The notes under the pieces were generated by a model that worked only from the letters and a program-made list of their open reading frames with translations, was not told the DNA's origin and made no database searches. From positions 310,001-374,000 of the forward strand of contig NZ_JAAMFI010000001.1 of NCBI RefSeq assembly GCF_018437225.1: a DNA stretch of 64,000 bases, read 5' to 3'. A program made the translations under genes and the position numbers. This DNA is from Fructobacillus papyriferae. Lineage in GTDB: Bacteria > Bacillota > Bacilli > Lactobacillales > Lactobacillaceae. This document shows positions 36,792 to 44,681 of this stretch, one piece after another (position 1 is the first letter of the stretch; every line of letters starts with the position of its first letter).

Positions 36792-37337
36792 TTACATCGT
36801 CATCAATTCCTTTTCCTTTTCAGATGCAATGTCATCAATTGCCTTAATGTTCTCATCGGTCAACTTCTGCACTTTATCTTCTGAATCGTGGACTTGATCT
36901 TCCGTCAAGTCCTTGTCCTTCTTGATGGCATCCATGGCGTCACGACGGACATTACGGATGGCAACCTTAGATTGCTCGGCGATGGCCTTCACTTCCTTTG
37001 CCAATTCCTTACGACGTTCTTCTGTCATTTGAGGGATGGCCAAACGAATAATGTTACCGTCAGAAGCTGGGTTTAAGCCCAAATCAGACATGTTAATTGC
37101 CGTAACAATCGCTTCCAAAGCACCCTTGTCAAAAGGCGTAATCAAAAGCAGCCGAGCTTCCGGAACAGAAATCGAAGCGACTTGGTTCAAAGGAACCATT
37201 GCTCCGTAGTATTCAACTTCAACACGATCTAAAATACGTGGATTGGCACGACCTGTTCGAATTTCAGCTAATTCGCGGCGAAGAGCATCTTGTGCTCCCT
37301 TCATCTTATCTGTTGCTTGTTTAAAATCAGTGGCCAT
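36792..37337 (-). CDS. frr: Ribosome recycling factor
   Basis: Splits post-termination ribosomes with EF-G. 181 residues, standard length, with RTGRANPRILDRVEVEYYG and the C-terminal helix KEVKAIAEQSKVAIRNVRRD. Its ATG overlaps the pyrH stop (TAATG). No strong terminator follows; the gap after it holds the candidate small RNA. Confidence 0.97.
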   Translation of the reverse strand: MATDFKQATDKMKGAQDALRRELAEIRTGRANPRILDRVEVEYYGAMVPLNQVASISVPEARLLLITPFDKGALEAIVTAINMSDLGLNPASDGNIIRLAIPQMTEERRKELAKEVKAIAEQSKVAIRNVRRDAMDAIKKDKDLTEDQVHDSEDKVQKLTDENIKAIDDIASEKEKELMTM

Positions 37338-38062
37338 TATTGTTCTCCTGTCACGGTCGTACCAATTGGTTCACCGGCAACGACCTTTTGAATATTTCCT
37401 GGTTGATTAAGGTTAAAGACAACCAATGGCATGTTGTTGTCCATGGACATTGAAGAAGCTGTTGAATCCATGACTTTCAGACCTTTTTGTAAGATATCCA
37501 AATGCGTCAGGTGTTCAAACTTTTGCGCTTCCGGATTAGTCTTTGGATCGGCATCATAAACACCGTCAACACCATTTTTAGCCATCAAAATGGCATCCGC
37601 ATTAATCTCATTAGCACGCAGAGCAGCCGTTGTGTCGGTTGAGAAGTATGGCGAACCAACACCGGCAGCAAAAATCACGATCCGTCCCTTTTCCAAATGG
37701 CGAATAGCGCGTCCGCGAATGTATGGTTCAGCAATTTGTTGCATTGTAATCGCAGTCTGCACGCGAGTTGGTACGCCGGCACGTTCCAAAGCATCCTGCA
37801 AAACCAAGGCGTTCATCGTCGTTCCAAGCATTCCAGTGTAGTCGGCACGCGAACGTTCCATTCCGACCTTTGAAGCTGGTTCACCTCGCCAAAGGTTGCC
37901 ACCACCAACGACAATGGCAATTTGAGTGCCCATATCGTGGACCGTTTTAATTTCGGCAGCGATCGCTGAAACCGTGTCCAAATCAATCCCCTGACCCTTA
38001 GCACCCGCTAAGGCTTCGCCAGACAATTTCATCAATACCCGCTTGTATTTATTTTCTGTCAT
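37337..38062 (-). CDS. pyrH: UMP kinase
   Basis: Phosphorylates UMP to UDP; hexameric, amino-acid-kinase fold. 241 residues with [21 protein letters not shown] and the loop [28 protein letters not shown]. Conserved pyrH-frr pair downstream of rpsB-tsf; a terminator lies between tsf and pyrH, so pyrH-frr has its own promoter. Confidence 0.97.
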   Translation of the reverse strand: MTENKYKRVLMKLSGEALAGAKGQGIDLDTVSAIAAEIKTVHDMGTQIAIVVGGGNLWRGEPASKVGMERSRADYTGMLGTTMNALVLQDALERAGVPTRVQTAITMQQIAEPYIRGRAIRHLEKGRIVIFAAGVGSPYFSTDTTAALRANEINADAILMAKNGVDGVYDADPKTNPEAQKFEHLTHLDILQKGLKVMDSTASSMSMDNNMPLVVFNLNQPGNIQKVVAGEPIGTTVTGEQ

Positions 38063-38116
38063 GGTGTCTCCTTTTTCTTACCATCCATTATAGCAAAGGA
38101 ATCGCTTTTCGTCCGC

Positions 38117-38143
38117 AAAAAAAGTGTCCAAAAAATGGACACT
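38117..38143 (-). terminator. Terminator of rpsB-tsf
   Basis: Stem AGTGTCCA/TGGACACT with a 5-nt loop and T7 tail, just past the tsf stop on the minus strand. Confidence 0.9.
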
Positions 38144-38156
38144 CAAATACGTCTTT

Positions 38157-39035
38157 TTATTCACCGATTTGCTTGGCCACTTCGTCTGCCAAGTTTGTTT
38201 GTTGCTTTTCAATTCCTTCACCAACTTGGTAGCGAACAAATGACTTGACCGTCAAACCGCTTTCCTTGGCAAATTCGGCAACCTTTTGGTCACCATTCTT
38301 AACAAATGGTTGATCCAACAATGAAATTTCAGCCAAGAACTTCTTGATGCGTCCTTCCACCATCTTTTCCTTGATGTTGTCAGGCTTACCGTTCAAGTCT
38401 TCAGAAGCCAATTGCACTTCCTTTTCCTTAGCAACAACTTCTGCTGGAACATCTGCATCTGATACGTATTGTGGTGCGATGGCCGCAATGTGCATCGCAA
38501 TATCGCGGGCTGCTTCTTCGTTTGAGCCATCAAACAATGCCAAGGCAGAGATTGAGCCACCCATGTGTGAATAGCCACCAAATACTTGATCAGCAGACTT
38601 TGTCATCGTTTCAAAACGACGCAACGTAATCTTTTCACCAGTAATTTGGGAAACGTTGATGATCATGTCGTTAACCGTACGGCCTTCTTCACCTTCCAAA
38701 GCCAACGCAGCTTCAACATCTGCTGGTTGGTTTTGCAAGATAACCTTAGCAACGGCGGCCAACAAATCGTTGAATTCCTTGTTTCCGGCAACGAAGTCCG
38801 TTTCAGAGTTCAATTCGATGATGGCAGCGTTGTTGCCTTCTTGCATGACGTAAGTCATACCTTCGGCAGCGACACGGTCGCCCTTCTTAGCGGCCTTTGC
38901 CATACCTTTTTCACGCAACAAGTCGATTGCCTTTTCGATGTCCCCATCCGCTTCGACCAATGCCTTTTTAGCATCCATCATTCCAACGGACGTCTTGTCA
39001 CGTAATTCCTTTACCATCTTTGCTGTAACAGCCAT
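38157..39035 (-). CDS. tsf: Elongation factor Ts
   Basis: Nucleotide exchange factor for EF-Tu. 292 residues: N-terminal UBA-like domain with [22 protein letters not shown], the core [10 protein letters not shown] motif and [16 protein letters not shown] precedes the start. Second gene of the rpsB-tsf operon. Confidence 0.97.
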   Translation of the reverse strand: MAVTAKMVKELRDKTSVGMMDAKKALVEADGDIEKAIDLLREKGMAKAAKKGDRVAAEGMTYVMQEGNNAAIIELNSETDFVAGNKEFNDLLAAVAKVILQNQPADVEAALALEGEEGRTVNDMIINVSQITGEKITLRRFETMTKSADQVFGGYSHMGGSISALALFDGSNEEAARDIAMHIAAIAPQYVSDADVPAEVVAKEKEVQLASEDLNGKPDNIKEKMVEGRIKKFLAEISLLDQPFVKNGDQKVAEFAKESGLTVKSFVRYQVGEGIEKQQTNLADEVAKQIGE

Positions 39036-39119
39036 AACGTGTGCTCCTTTTTCAAATAAAAATGCCGTGCCAGCGTCCCAAGCAGGTCCACCGGAACGGC
39101 AAATCAGATAGTTAATCGC

Positions 39120-39893
39120 TTAGTTGTTCTTTTCAACAATTTCAGTGATTTCTTCGATTGATTCAGTGTTTTCGTCACCTTCGATGAAGGCATCTTCCGC
39201 TGATTGATCTTGACCTTGACGGCCTTCGATCACAGCATCTGCCATCTTAGCCGTAATCAAACGGATGGCACGGATCGCATCATCGTTTGCAGGAATCTTC
39301 ACGTCAATATCATCAGGGTTGGCGTTCGTGTCAATCATGGCAACAACAGGGATGTTGAGCATGTTGGCTTCCTTAACGGCGATTTCTTCCTTCTTAGGGT
39401 CAACAACGAACAATACGTCAGGCAAGTCCTGCATATCTTCGATTCCACCCAAGAACTTTTCCAACTTGGCGTGTTGCTTCTTCAACAAAACAACTTCCTT
39501 CTTAGGAAGACGGTCAAACGTACCATCTTCAGACATACGTTGGATGTCCTTCATACGGCGAACACGCGTCTTGATCGTGTTCCAGTTGGTCAACGTTCCA
39601 CCCAACCAACGGTGGTTGATGTAGAATTGACCAGCGCGCGTTGCTTCTTCAGCGATGGCATCTGAAGCTTGCTTCTTCGTACCAACAAACAAGATGTTAG
39701 CGCCATCAGCTGATGCGTTACGCATAAAGTTGTAGGCTTCATCAACCATCTTCACCGTCTTTTGCAAGTCGATGATGTGGATGCCGTTACGTTCCGTAAA
39801 GATGTATGGTGCCATCTTTGGGTTCCAACGACGGGTTTGGTGTCCAAAGTGAACTCCTGCTTCGAGGAGTTCTTTCATAGTAATAACTGCCAT
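39120..39893 (-). CDS. rpsB: 30S ribosomal protein S2
   Basis: 257 residues with [19 protein letters not shown], the central coiled region and VDTNANPD-like [12 protein letters not shown]. An acidic tail ends the protein. AGGAGG is 6 nt before the ATG. A 104-nt leader with nested hairpins precedes it. Confidence 0.97.
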   Translation of the reverse strand: MAVITMKELLEAGVHFGHQTRRWNPKMAPYIFTERNGIHIIDLQKTVKMVDEAYNFMRNASADGANILFVGTKKQASDAIAEEATRAGQFYINHRWLGGTLTNWNTIKTRVRRMKDIQRMSEDGTFDRLPKKEVVLLKKQHAKLEKFLGGIEDMQDLPDVLFVVDPKKEEIAVKEANMLNIPVVAMIDTNANPDDIDVKIPANDDAIRAIRLITAKMADAVIEGRQGQDQSAEDAFIEGDENTESIEEITEIVEKNN

Positions 39894-40033
39894 TATAGGC
39901 CTCCTAGGTTATCCTCCGACCGATTCAAGGTCCGCATGAACAGCATAGCTGCACCTCTGCGTTCTCGTCAGTCGTGTGTATTTGCTGTTTTCACAACGTC
40001 TATTAGTTTACAGGATAATCGACTGGCTAGCAA
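39894..40033 (-). promoter_or_regulatory. rpsB promoter and structured leader
   Basis: TTGCTA (40028-40033), 17 nt, TAAACT (40005-40010). The ensuing leader of about 104 nt holds a nested hairpin, CGCA/TGCG around CAGC-TAT-GCTG, then GACC/GGTC close to the start. S2-type autoregulation is inferred from position; no known motif was matched. Confidence 0.6.
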
Positions 40034-40047
40034 GTCAATTTTTTAAA

Positions 40048-40078
40048 ATTAAAAGCGCTTATAACAAGCGCTTTTTGT
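40048..40078 (-). terminator. Terminator of the SPFH operon
   Basis: AAAAGCGCTT/AAGCGCTTTT perfect stem with a 5-nt loop, directly after the stop at 40082 on the minus strand. Confidence 0.9.
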
Positions 40079-40081
40079 TAA

Positions 40082-40945
40082 TCAATCGTTTTCCTTTAGT
40101 TCCTTAGCCATCATTTTTGCTAAAACGGCATTCTGCCCTGTTTTGTCCAACTCTTGTCCGTTTGTCACAATCACATTCGATTCAGAATTAGCTAATGCCT
40201 CAAAAGCGTTAATCGATTGGTTATTAAAGTAATTTTGATCCGCATTCTTTAAAGCAGTTTGCACTTTATCAATCCGATAAGATTCAGCATCGGCACGTGT
40301 TTTCGTTGCTTCAGCATTCGCCTTGGCCGTAGCGACTAAGGCATCGTTATTCGCTTTAGCACGCAACTCAATCGACTTAGCTTCTCCTTCAGCTTGCGAA
40401 ATTGCTGCAACACGCTCACGATCAGCCTTTAACTGCGTGTCCATGGACGATTGAATAGCCGCTGAGGGCTTCAACTCGTCAATGTTAATTCGATCCACGT
40501 TAATCCCATAGGTGTTGGTTAAATCACCGATCGCATCCGCCAAATCCTTATTAATCTTAGAAGTTGAACCCAATGCTTCGTTCAATTCCATTCGACCAAT
40601 GATATCACGAAGATGGCCACGCACTAATTGCTGCATCGATTCAATTGAATTCGTATTTTCATAAGCATACTTCGCCGGATCAGTCACGTGAAAGTTCAGC
40701 GTAACCGTCGCCCCAATATCGGCATTATCCTTCGTAATCACCGAATAGCCGGCCAACTTCAATGGTTGAAGAGCCAAGGACACCACTCGGATTTTCTGAA
40801 TCACCGGCAAGCGGAAGTTCAAGCCCGTTTGCCTGGTCGTTGAATATTTACCAAGTGTTTCCAAAAGACCAACACAGTTCTGAGGCACAATCTTGAAACA
40901 AGTCAGCGCAATGAACGCGACAACAACGAATAGAATCACAATCAT
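40082..40945 (-). CDS. SPFH/band 7 membrane protein (stomatin-like)
   Basis: 287 residues: an N-terminal membrane hairpin or helix (3-20), the SPFH domain (about 25-190) with VPQNCVGLLETLGKYSTTRQTGL and VSLALQPLKL, then an Ala/Glu-rich coiled coil (TAKANAEATKTRADAES). Family members form membrane-associated oligomers and microdomains. It is coupled (2-bp gap) to a small upstream gene, resembling the stomatin-NfeD operon plan. Confidence 0.9.
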   Translation of the reverse strand: MIVILFVVVAFIALTCFKIVPQNCVGLLETLGKYSTTRQTGLNFRLPVIQKIRVVSLALQPLKLAGYSVITKDNADIGATVTLNFHVTDPAKYAYENTNSIESMQQLVRGHLRDIIGRMELNEALGSTSKINKDLADAIGDLTNTYGINVDRINIDELKPSAAIQSSMDTQLKADRERVAAISQAEGEAKSIELRAKANNDALVATAKANAEATKTRADAESYRIDKVQTALKNADQNYFNNQSINAFEALANSESNVIVTNGQELDKTGQNAVLAKMMAKELKEND

Positions 40946-40947
40946 GA

Positions 40948-41160
40948 TTACTCTTTCTCCTCTACTTTTTCAACAAATAATTGGTTCCCAGTAACGGCTT
41001 TCACGACATAGCTTGCCTCTTTTTCAACCGTTTCATCGCCATTTCCCAAAACATAGTGATAATAGTTGCCAATTACTTGTACCAAACCATCTACTACATC
41101 GAAATCAGATCCAGAAATCAGCCGGCCAATCATGTTTTTTACCTCAAATGTATCAGACAT
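40948..41160 (-). CDS. Small protein paired with the SPFH gene
   Basis: 70 residues, soluble, with GRLISGSDFDVVDGLVQVIGN followed by KEASYVVKAVTGNQLFVEKVEEKE. The strand-rich pattern and the closing G-x-x-L-x-V segment resemble the OB-fold of short NfeD proteins, partners of SPFH proteins. That assignment is inference from position and pattern. GGAGG precedes the ATG. Confidence 0.65.
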   Translation of the reverse strand: MSDTFEVKNMIGRLISGSDFDVVDGLVQVIGNYYHYVLGNGDETVEKEASYVVKAVTGNQLFVEKVEEKE

Positions 41161-41244
41161 GCTAACCTCCTGCTCTACTTGCTTCTATTCTATCAAGAAA
41201 GGCAGCGACGAAAAAGATAGTGTTTGTCTCATATCTTTCAAACG

Positions 41245-41544
41245 CTAGTTGGTCTTCCAAACGCTGCCAGGCACTCCGTGCGCTGCCAAAAAGGCTTCCT
41301 TTTCATGACGGGACAGCGCTTTAAACGTTGCTTCGGCATGCATGGCGTCGTGTTTATTATCGTAAGTCACATAGTAAATCAATTGGAGCGGATGGCGGCT
41401 CTTCACCCGCGTGAATTTCGCACCCTTCCCGGACTCGTGGACGTGGAAACGGCGAATGGCGTCATCCGAGTAGCCGCCGTAAAAATAACCGTCTGCTGTG
41501 TATAAGACATAGAAATCGTAGGTTTTACTTGTTGAATCGACCAT
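41245..41544 (-). CDS. GIY-YIG nuclease superfamily protein (UPF0213)
   Basis: 99 residues with YVLYTADGYFYGGYSDD (the GIY...YIG motif in variant form), Arg in DAIRRFHVHESGKGAKFT and a late Glu. Stand-alone GIY-YIG proteins of this family (YazA) have unproven roles in DNA metabolism. ATG 41544 is used, with GGAG inside the stop region of trmN6, rather than the earlier in-frame start; the stop-to-start distance is 2 bp. The usual neighbour is the same methyltransferase. Confidence 0.9.
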   Translation of the reverse strand: MVDSTSKTYDFYVLYTADGYFYGGYSDDAIRRFHVHESGKGAKFTRVKSRHPLQLIYYVTYDNKHDAMHAEATFKALSRHEKEAFLAAHGVPGSVWKTN

Positions 41545-41546
41545 GA

Positions 41547-42317
41547 TTACGACTCCAAAGTCCAAGGTGCCCCATACAAGATGTTTTGCACCTGTTTTGT
41601 ATATTGATTGTCTTTCGTATAGGCGACAATCGGTGGCAAAACTCGTACGCCACCCGGCCGGCCCTGCTTGATCGCCTCAACTAAGACCATGTTGGCTTCC
41701 CGGTCAGACTTTCCGTAGACGAACTGGACGTGTTTGACCTGCAAGCCACGGGCCGTCAAGGCCGCAAAGATATCCGCCAAACGTTCGGGTCGGTGGACGA
41801 GGAAGAACTTTCCCTTGTTTTTGAGCAATTTGTTGGCCGTTTGCGCCAGCTTTGGTAAATCAATGGCCACCTCGTGACGGGCAATCTGGTAGTGCTCGTC
41901 GACGTTTTGCTTGGTCGTCTCCTTAACCGGAAAGTATGGCGGGTTGCAAAGAACCGTATCGACGGAACCCGGCTTGATTTGATCAAAGACTGCCTGCATG
42001 TCCGAATGAATGACAGAAACACGGTCTTCCATCTCGTTCAGAGCAACCGAACGCTTCGCCATCTTAGCCAAATCTTCTTGGATTTCGACCAGCTGGACTT
42101 GCCCTGGCACCTTTTTGGCGTAAAAAAGACCAACCGCACCGGTACCGGCACCTAAGTCCACTGACAAGCCCCGGCCCTTTTTATTGGGATTAGCAAAGTA
42201 AGCCAAGAGTACCGCATCCAGTGAATAGGCAAACATATCGGGATTTTGAATAATGGTAACAGCTTGCGAGGGCAGCCCATCCAGCCGCTCACCGGGTTTT
42301 AAATTTGGCTCATTCAT
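41547..42317 (-). CDS. tRNA1(Val) (adenine(37)-N6)-methyltransferase family protein
   Basis: 256 residues. SAM-binding motif VDLGAGTGAVGLFYA and catalytic NPPYF place it in the N6-adenine methyltransferase group annotated TrmN6/YfiC. Substrate in Gram-positives is inferred from homology. It precedes the GIY-YIG gene as in many Bacilli (yabB-yazA pair). Confidence 0.9.
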   Translation of the reverse strand: MNEPNLKPGERLDGLPSQAVTIIQNPDMFAYSLDAVLLAYFANPNKKGRGLSVDLGAGTGAVGLFYAKKVPGQVQLVEIQEDLAKMAKRSVALNEMEDRVSVIHSDMQAVFDQIKPGSVDTVLCNPPYFPVKETTKQNVDEHYQIARHEVAIDLPKLAQTANKLLKNKGKFFLVHRPERLADIFAALTARGLQVKHVQFVYGKSDREANMVLVEAIKQGRPGGVRVLPPIVAYTKDNQYTKQVQNILYGAPWTLES

Positions 42318-42378
42318 TTGCCTTTGTCCCCTTTTATAGTAAAATTAATGAGTTGAATTAAACAGAAAGGAAAAGCTT

Positions 42379-43008
42379 ATGTTTTATCGCTTTATCCGGG
42401 TCTTTGTTGTGACCTTGGTTTCCATTATAAACGGACGCACCCATTATTTGAACAAAAATCGTTTACCAAAAGACGACAACTATATCCTAGTTGCTCCTCA
42501 CCGCACCTGGTGGGATCCCGTCTGGTATGCCATGGCGGCTTATCCCAAACGTTTTATCTTCATGGCGAAGAAGGAATTGTTTCAAAACTACTTCTTGCGT
42601 CAGTTGATCGTATCTCTCGGTGCCTTCCCAGTCGATCGCAAAAACGTTGGTTCGGACGTCATCCGTAAGCCAGTTTCTGAATTGAAGTCAGGCGACCGGT
42701 CGCTGATCATGTTTCCATCTGGTTCAAGGCATTCACAAAAGTTAAAATCAGGTTCCATCTTGATCGCTAAGCTTTCTAAAAAGCCAATTGTCCCAGCCGT
42801 TTACCAAGGGCCGGTCAAGTTCTCCCACCTTTTCTTAAGAAAACGTGTGACGATGAATTTTGGCGAACCGATCTACATTGATCCAAAGGTTAAGTTGACC
42901 GACGAAGTGATCGCCGAATACAACGATAAAATCCAAGCTTCCTTCGAAGCCTTGGATCAAGAAATCGATCCAAATTGGGTCTACGTAGATCCAAAAAAAG
43001 CAAAGTAA
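42379..43008 (+). CDS. plsC: 1-acyl-sn-glycerol-3-phosphate acyltransferase
   Basis: Acylates lysophosphatidic acid to phosphatidic acid. 209 residues: HRTWWDPVWY is the H-x4-D catalytic motif; MFPSGSRHSQKLKSG replaces the common FPEGTRS block, a variant seen in LAB. An N-terminal hydrophobic stretch (about 1-16) may dip into the membrane. GAAAGG precedes ATG 42379. Divergent from trmN6, followed by its own terminator. Confidence 0.92.
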   Translation: MFYRFIRVFVVTLVSIINGRTHYLNKNRLPKDDNYILVAPHRTWWDPVWYAMAAYPKRFIFMAKKELFQNYFLRQLIVSLGAFPVDRKNVGSDVIRKPVSELKSGDRSLIMFPSGSRHSQKLKSGSILIAKLSKKPIVPAVYQGPVKFSHLFLRKRVTMNFGEPIYIDPKVKLTDEVIAEYNDKIQASFEALDQEIDPNWVYVDPKKAK

Positions 43009-43011
43009 AGA

Positions 43012-43048
43012 AAAATCCCTAAACCAAAAACTGGTTTGGGGATTTTTA
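43012..43048 (+). terminator. Terminator of plsC
   Basis: AAAATCCC..AAACCA / TGGTTT..GGGATTTTT stem right after the plsC stop. Confidence 0.88.
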
Positions 43049-43054
43049 ATAACA

Positions 43055-43084
43055 AAAAAGGTGGGCCTAAGGCTCACCTTTTTT
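43055..43084 (-). terminator. Terminator of the YneF-like gene
   Basis: AAAAAAGGTG.GCC / GGC.CACCTTTTTT stem, minus-strand reading, 15 nt past the stop at 43099. It adjoins the plsC terminator, giving two back-to-back hairpins. Confidence 0.88.
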
Positions 43085-43098
43085 AACTAACCACGGCC

Positions 43099-43311
43099 TT
43101 AACGCTTAGCATTTTGTGCCTTCATTTGGCTCATCATTTGGTTCAACTTCTTCTGTGATGGTTTTTGGCCCATCGACATCATCATTGACTTCATCATCTC
43201 TTCTGAGATTGGAGGATTCTTGGCTAAGTACGACTTCATCGTGAAGCGTGCCAAGAAGAATCCACCAACCAGCCCAACAACCAGGGCCAAAAGTCCTACT
43301 AATACAAGCAT
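43099..43311 (-). CDS. YneF-family (UPF0154) membrane protein
   Basis: 70 residues: one transmembrane helix (about 3-22, [20 protein letters not shown]) and a conserved cytoplasmic tail with [24 protein letters not shown]. Found throughout Bacilli; function unknown. AGGAGACC precedes the ATG. Often located close to lexA, as here (divergent, 195 bp). Confidence 0.92.
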   Translation of the reverse strand: MLVLVGLLALVVGLVGGFFLARFTMKSYLAKNPPISEEMMKSMMMSMGQKPSQKKLNQMMSQMKAQNAKR

Positions 43312-43433
43312 AGCGGTCTCCTTTACCTCTAAAAATCTAAGGATAAGTATACCACAAGGATTTTTGAATCGCTTAACGAATTTATTTCAAGCATTTTGAT
43401 CCCGAAATGAAGAATAGACTTAATAAAATCTTA

Positions 43434-43447
43434 CGAACATGCGTTTG
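43434..43447. promoter_or_regulatory. LexA (SOS) operator
   Basis: CGAACATGCGTTTG fits the Gram-positive SOS box CGAAC-N4-GTTYG. It lies 58 nt before the lexA start, so autoregulation is expected. It may also reach the divergent yneF-like promoter. Confidence 0.88.
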
Positions 43448-43505
43448 CTTTTTCGCCTTCTTTTCGCTAAAATTAGGTTAGTATTAATGAAATGGGAATA
43501 ATAAG

Positions 43506-44138
43506 ATGACATCCGATTCAAAACAAATCCAAGTGCTCCGCTTTATTCACGAGTATCAAAATAAAAACGGCTTTCCACCAACGATTCGTGAGATCGGTGA
43601 GTCGGTCGGCCTTTCTTCTTCTTCGACCATTCACGGACACATCGCCCGGTTGATTAAGAATGGCTACCTATTAAAAAAAGGTGAAAAAACAAAGGCTCGT
43701 GCCATCGAAGTTACCGCCAAGGGCTTTGAAATGCTTGGGATTTCGTCGAACGCTGGCAAGATTCCTGTCCTTGGTTTGGTCACAGCAGGTCAACCCATTC
43801 TGGCAGTTGAACAAAATGCTACGGAATTCTTCCCCATTCCAGAAGATCTGATCCCCTACGACGGTGATCTTTTCATGCTCAACGTTCGTGGTGAATCAAT
43901 GATTAACATCGGCATCTTAGACGGCGATAAAGTGATTGTTCGTCGCCAGCAAACCGCCGACAACGGTGACATCGTTGTGGCAATGAACGAAGATAACGAA
44001 GCAACAGTCAAGCGCTTTTTCCGTGAAAGCGGGCACTACCGCCTACAACCGGAAAATGATACGATGGCACCGATCATTTTAGATCAAGTATCCATTCTTG
44101 GTAAAGTTGTCTCATTATATCGTGACGCAATCTATTAA
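43506..44138 (+). CDS. lexA: SOS repressor LexA
   Basis: 210 residues: winged-helix DNA-binding domain with [22 protein letters not shown], then the self-cleavage domain with the Ala-Gly scissile bond in VTAGQPI, catalytic Ser in [10 protein letters not shown] and Lys in EATVKRFF. Represses DNA-damage genes until RecA filaments trigger cleavage. The operator sits in its own promoter region. The ribosome site is weak. Confidence 0.97.
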   Translation: MTSDSKQIQVLRFIHEYQNKNGFPPTIREIGESVGLSSSSTIHGHIARLIKNGYLLKKGEKTKARAIEVTAKGFEMLGISSNAGKIPVLGLVTAGQPILAVEQNATEFFPIPEDLIPYDGDLFMLNVRGESMINIGILDGDKVIVRRQQTADNGDIVVAMNEDNEATVKRFFRESGHYRLQPENDTMAPIILDQVSILGKVVSLYRDAIY

Positions 44139-44154
44139 TCATCTACCTAAACGT

Positions 44155-44190
44155 GGCTCGGCCTTATTGTCGGACCTCGTTTTTTATTCC
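44155..44190 (+). terminator. Terminator of lexA
   Basis: Imperfect stem ACG.GG..CGGC / GTCG..CC.CGT followed by T6, 17 nt past the lexA stop. Confidence 0.7.
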
Positions 44191-44249
44191 TTTATTTTTT
44201 GATTTTTAGCAAGGCGTCACAGTGTGGCCCTCACCATTTAAATCAACAA

Positions 44250-44280
44250 AAAAACCGGCACATACGTGTCGGTTTTTTAA
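44250..44280 (-). terminator. Terminator of the YlbF-like gene
   Basis: AAAAAACCGGCAC/GTGTCGGTTTTTT stem (one G-T pair), directly after the stop at 44287 on the minus strand. Confidence 0.88.
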
Positions 44281-44286
44281 TTGAAT

Positions 44287-44643
44287 TTATGCCTTGTGAG
44301 CAGCTGCATAGCTTTCCGAAACTGGCTTTGTCACAATATCGTTGATTTCACCAAGCAACGTGTTCAATACCTGTTCGGCAGCCATCAAAGCCTTAATCTT
44401 GTCATTGGCTTGAACGTCTTTTGCAACAGCATCCCACTCTTTTTCTTGTTCTTCAGATGGCGTTTGTTGTGCTTGCATCATCTGTTGAACCGTCATTTGA
44501 ATCGATTGGAACTTCTTGAAGAGGTCTTTCGACTTTTCATCAGCTTGAACAGCATTGAAGGCTTCTTCCCAGGCCGTGTATTGTTCCGTTTGCGTCAAAA
44601 CCTTTGCCATTTCGTTGGCATTATCATAAATATTTACTGACAT
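44287..44643 (-). CDS. YlbF/YmcA family protein (UPF0342)
   Basis: 118 residues, all helical, with NANEMAKVLTQTEQYTAWEEAFNAVQADE and FKKFQSIQMTVQQMMQAQQ. Relatives in Bacillus form the RicA/F/T (Y-) complex affecting RNase Y and development; whether this UPF0342 member does so is unknown. GAAAGG precedes the ATG. It follows the PBP gene on the complementary flank but reads the same way. Confidence 0.88.
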   Translation of the reverse strand: MSVNIYDNANEMAKVLTQTEQYTAWEEAFNAVQADEKSKDLFKKFQSIQMTVQQMMQAQQTPSEEQEKEWDAVAKDVQANDKIKALMAAEQVLNTLLGEINDIVTKPVSESYAAAHKA

Positions 44644-44681
44644 ATCGTCGATCCTTTCTTCTATACAACAGTGGACTCAGT

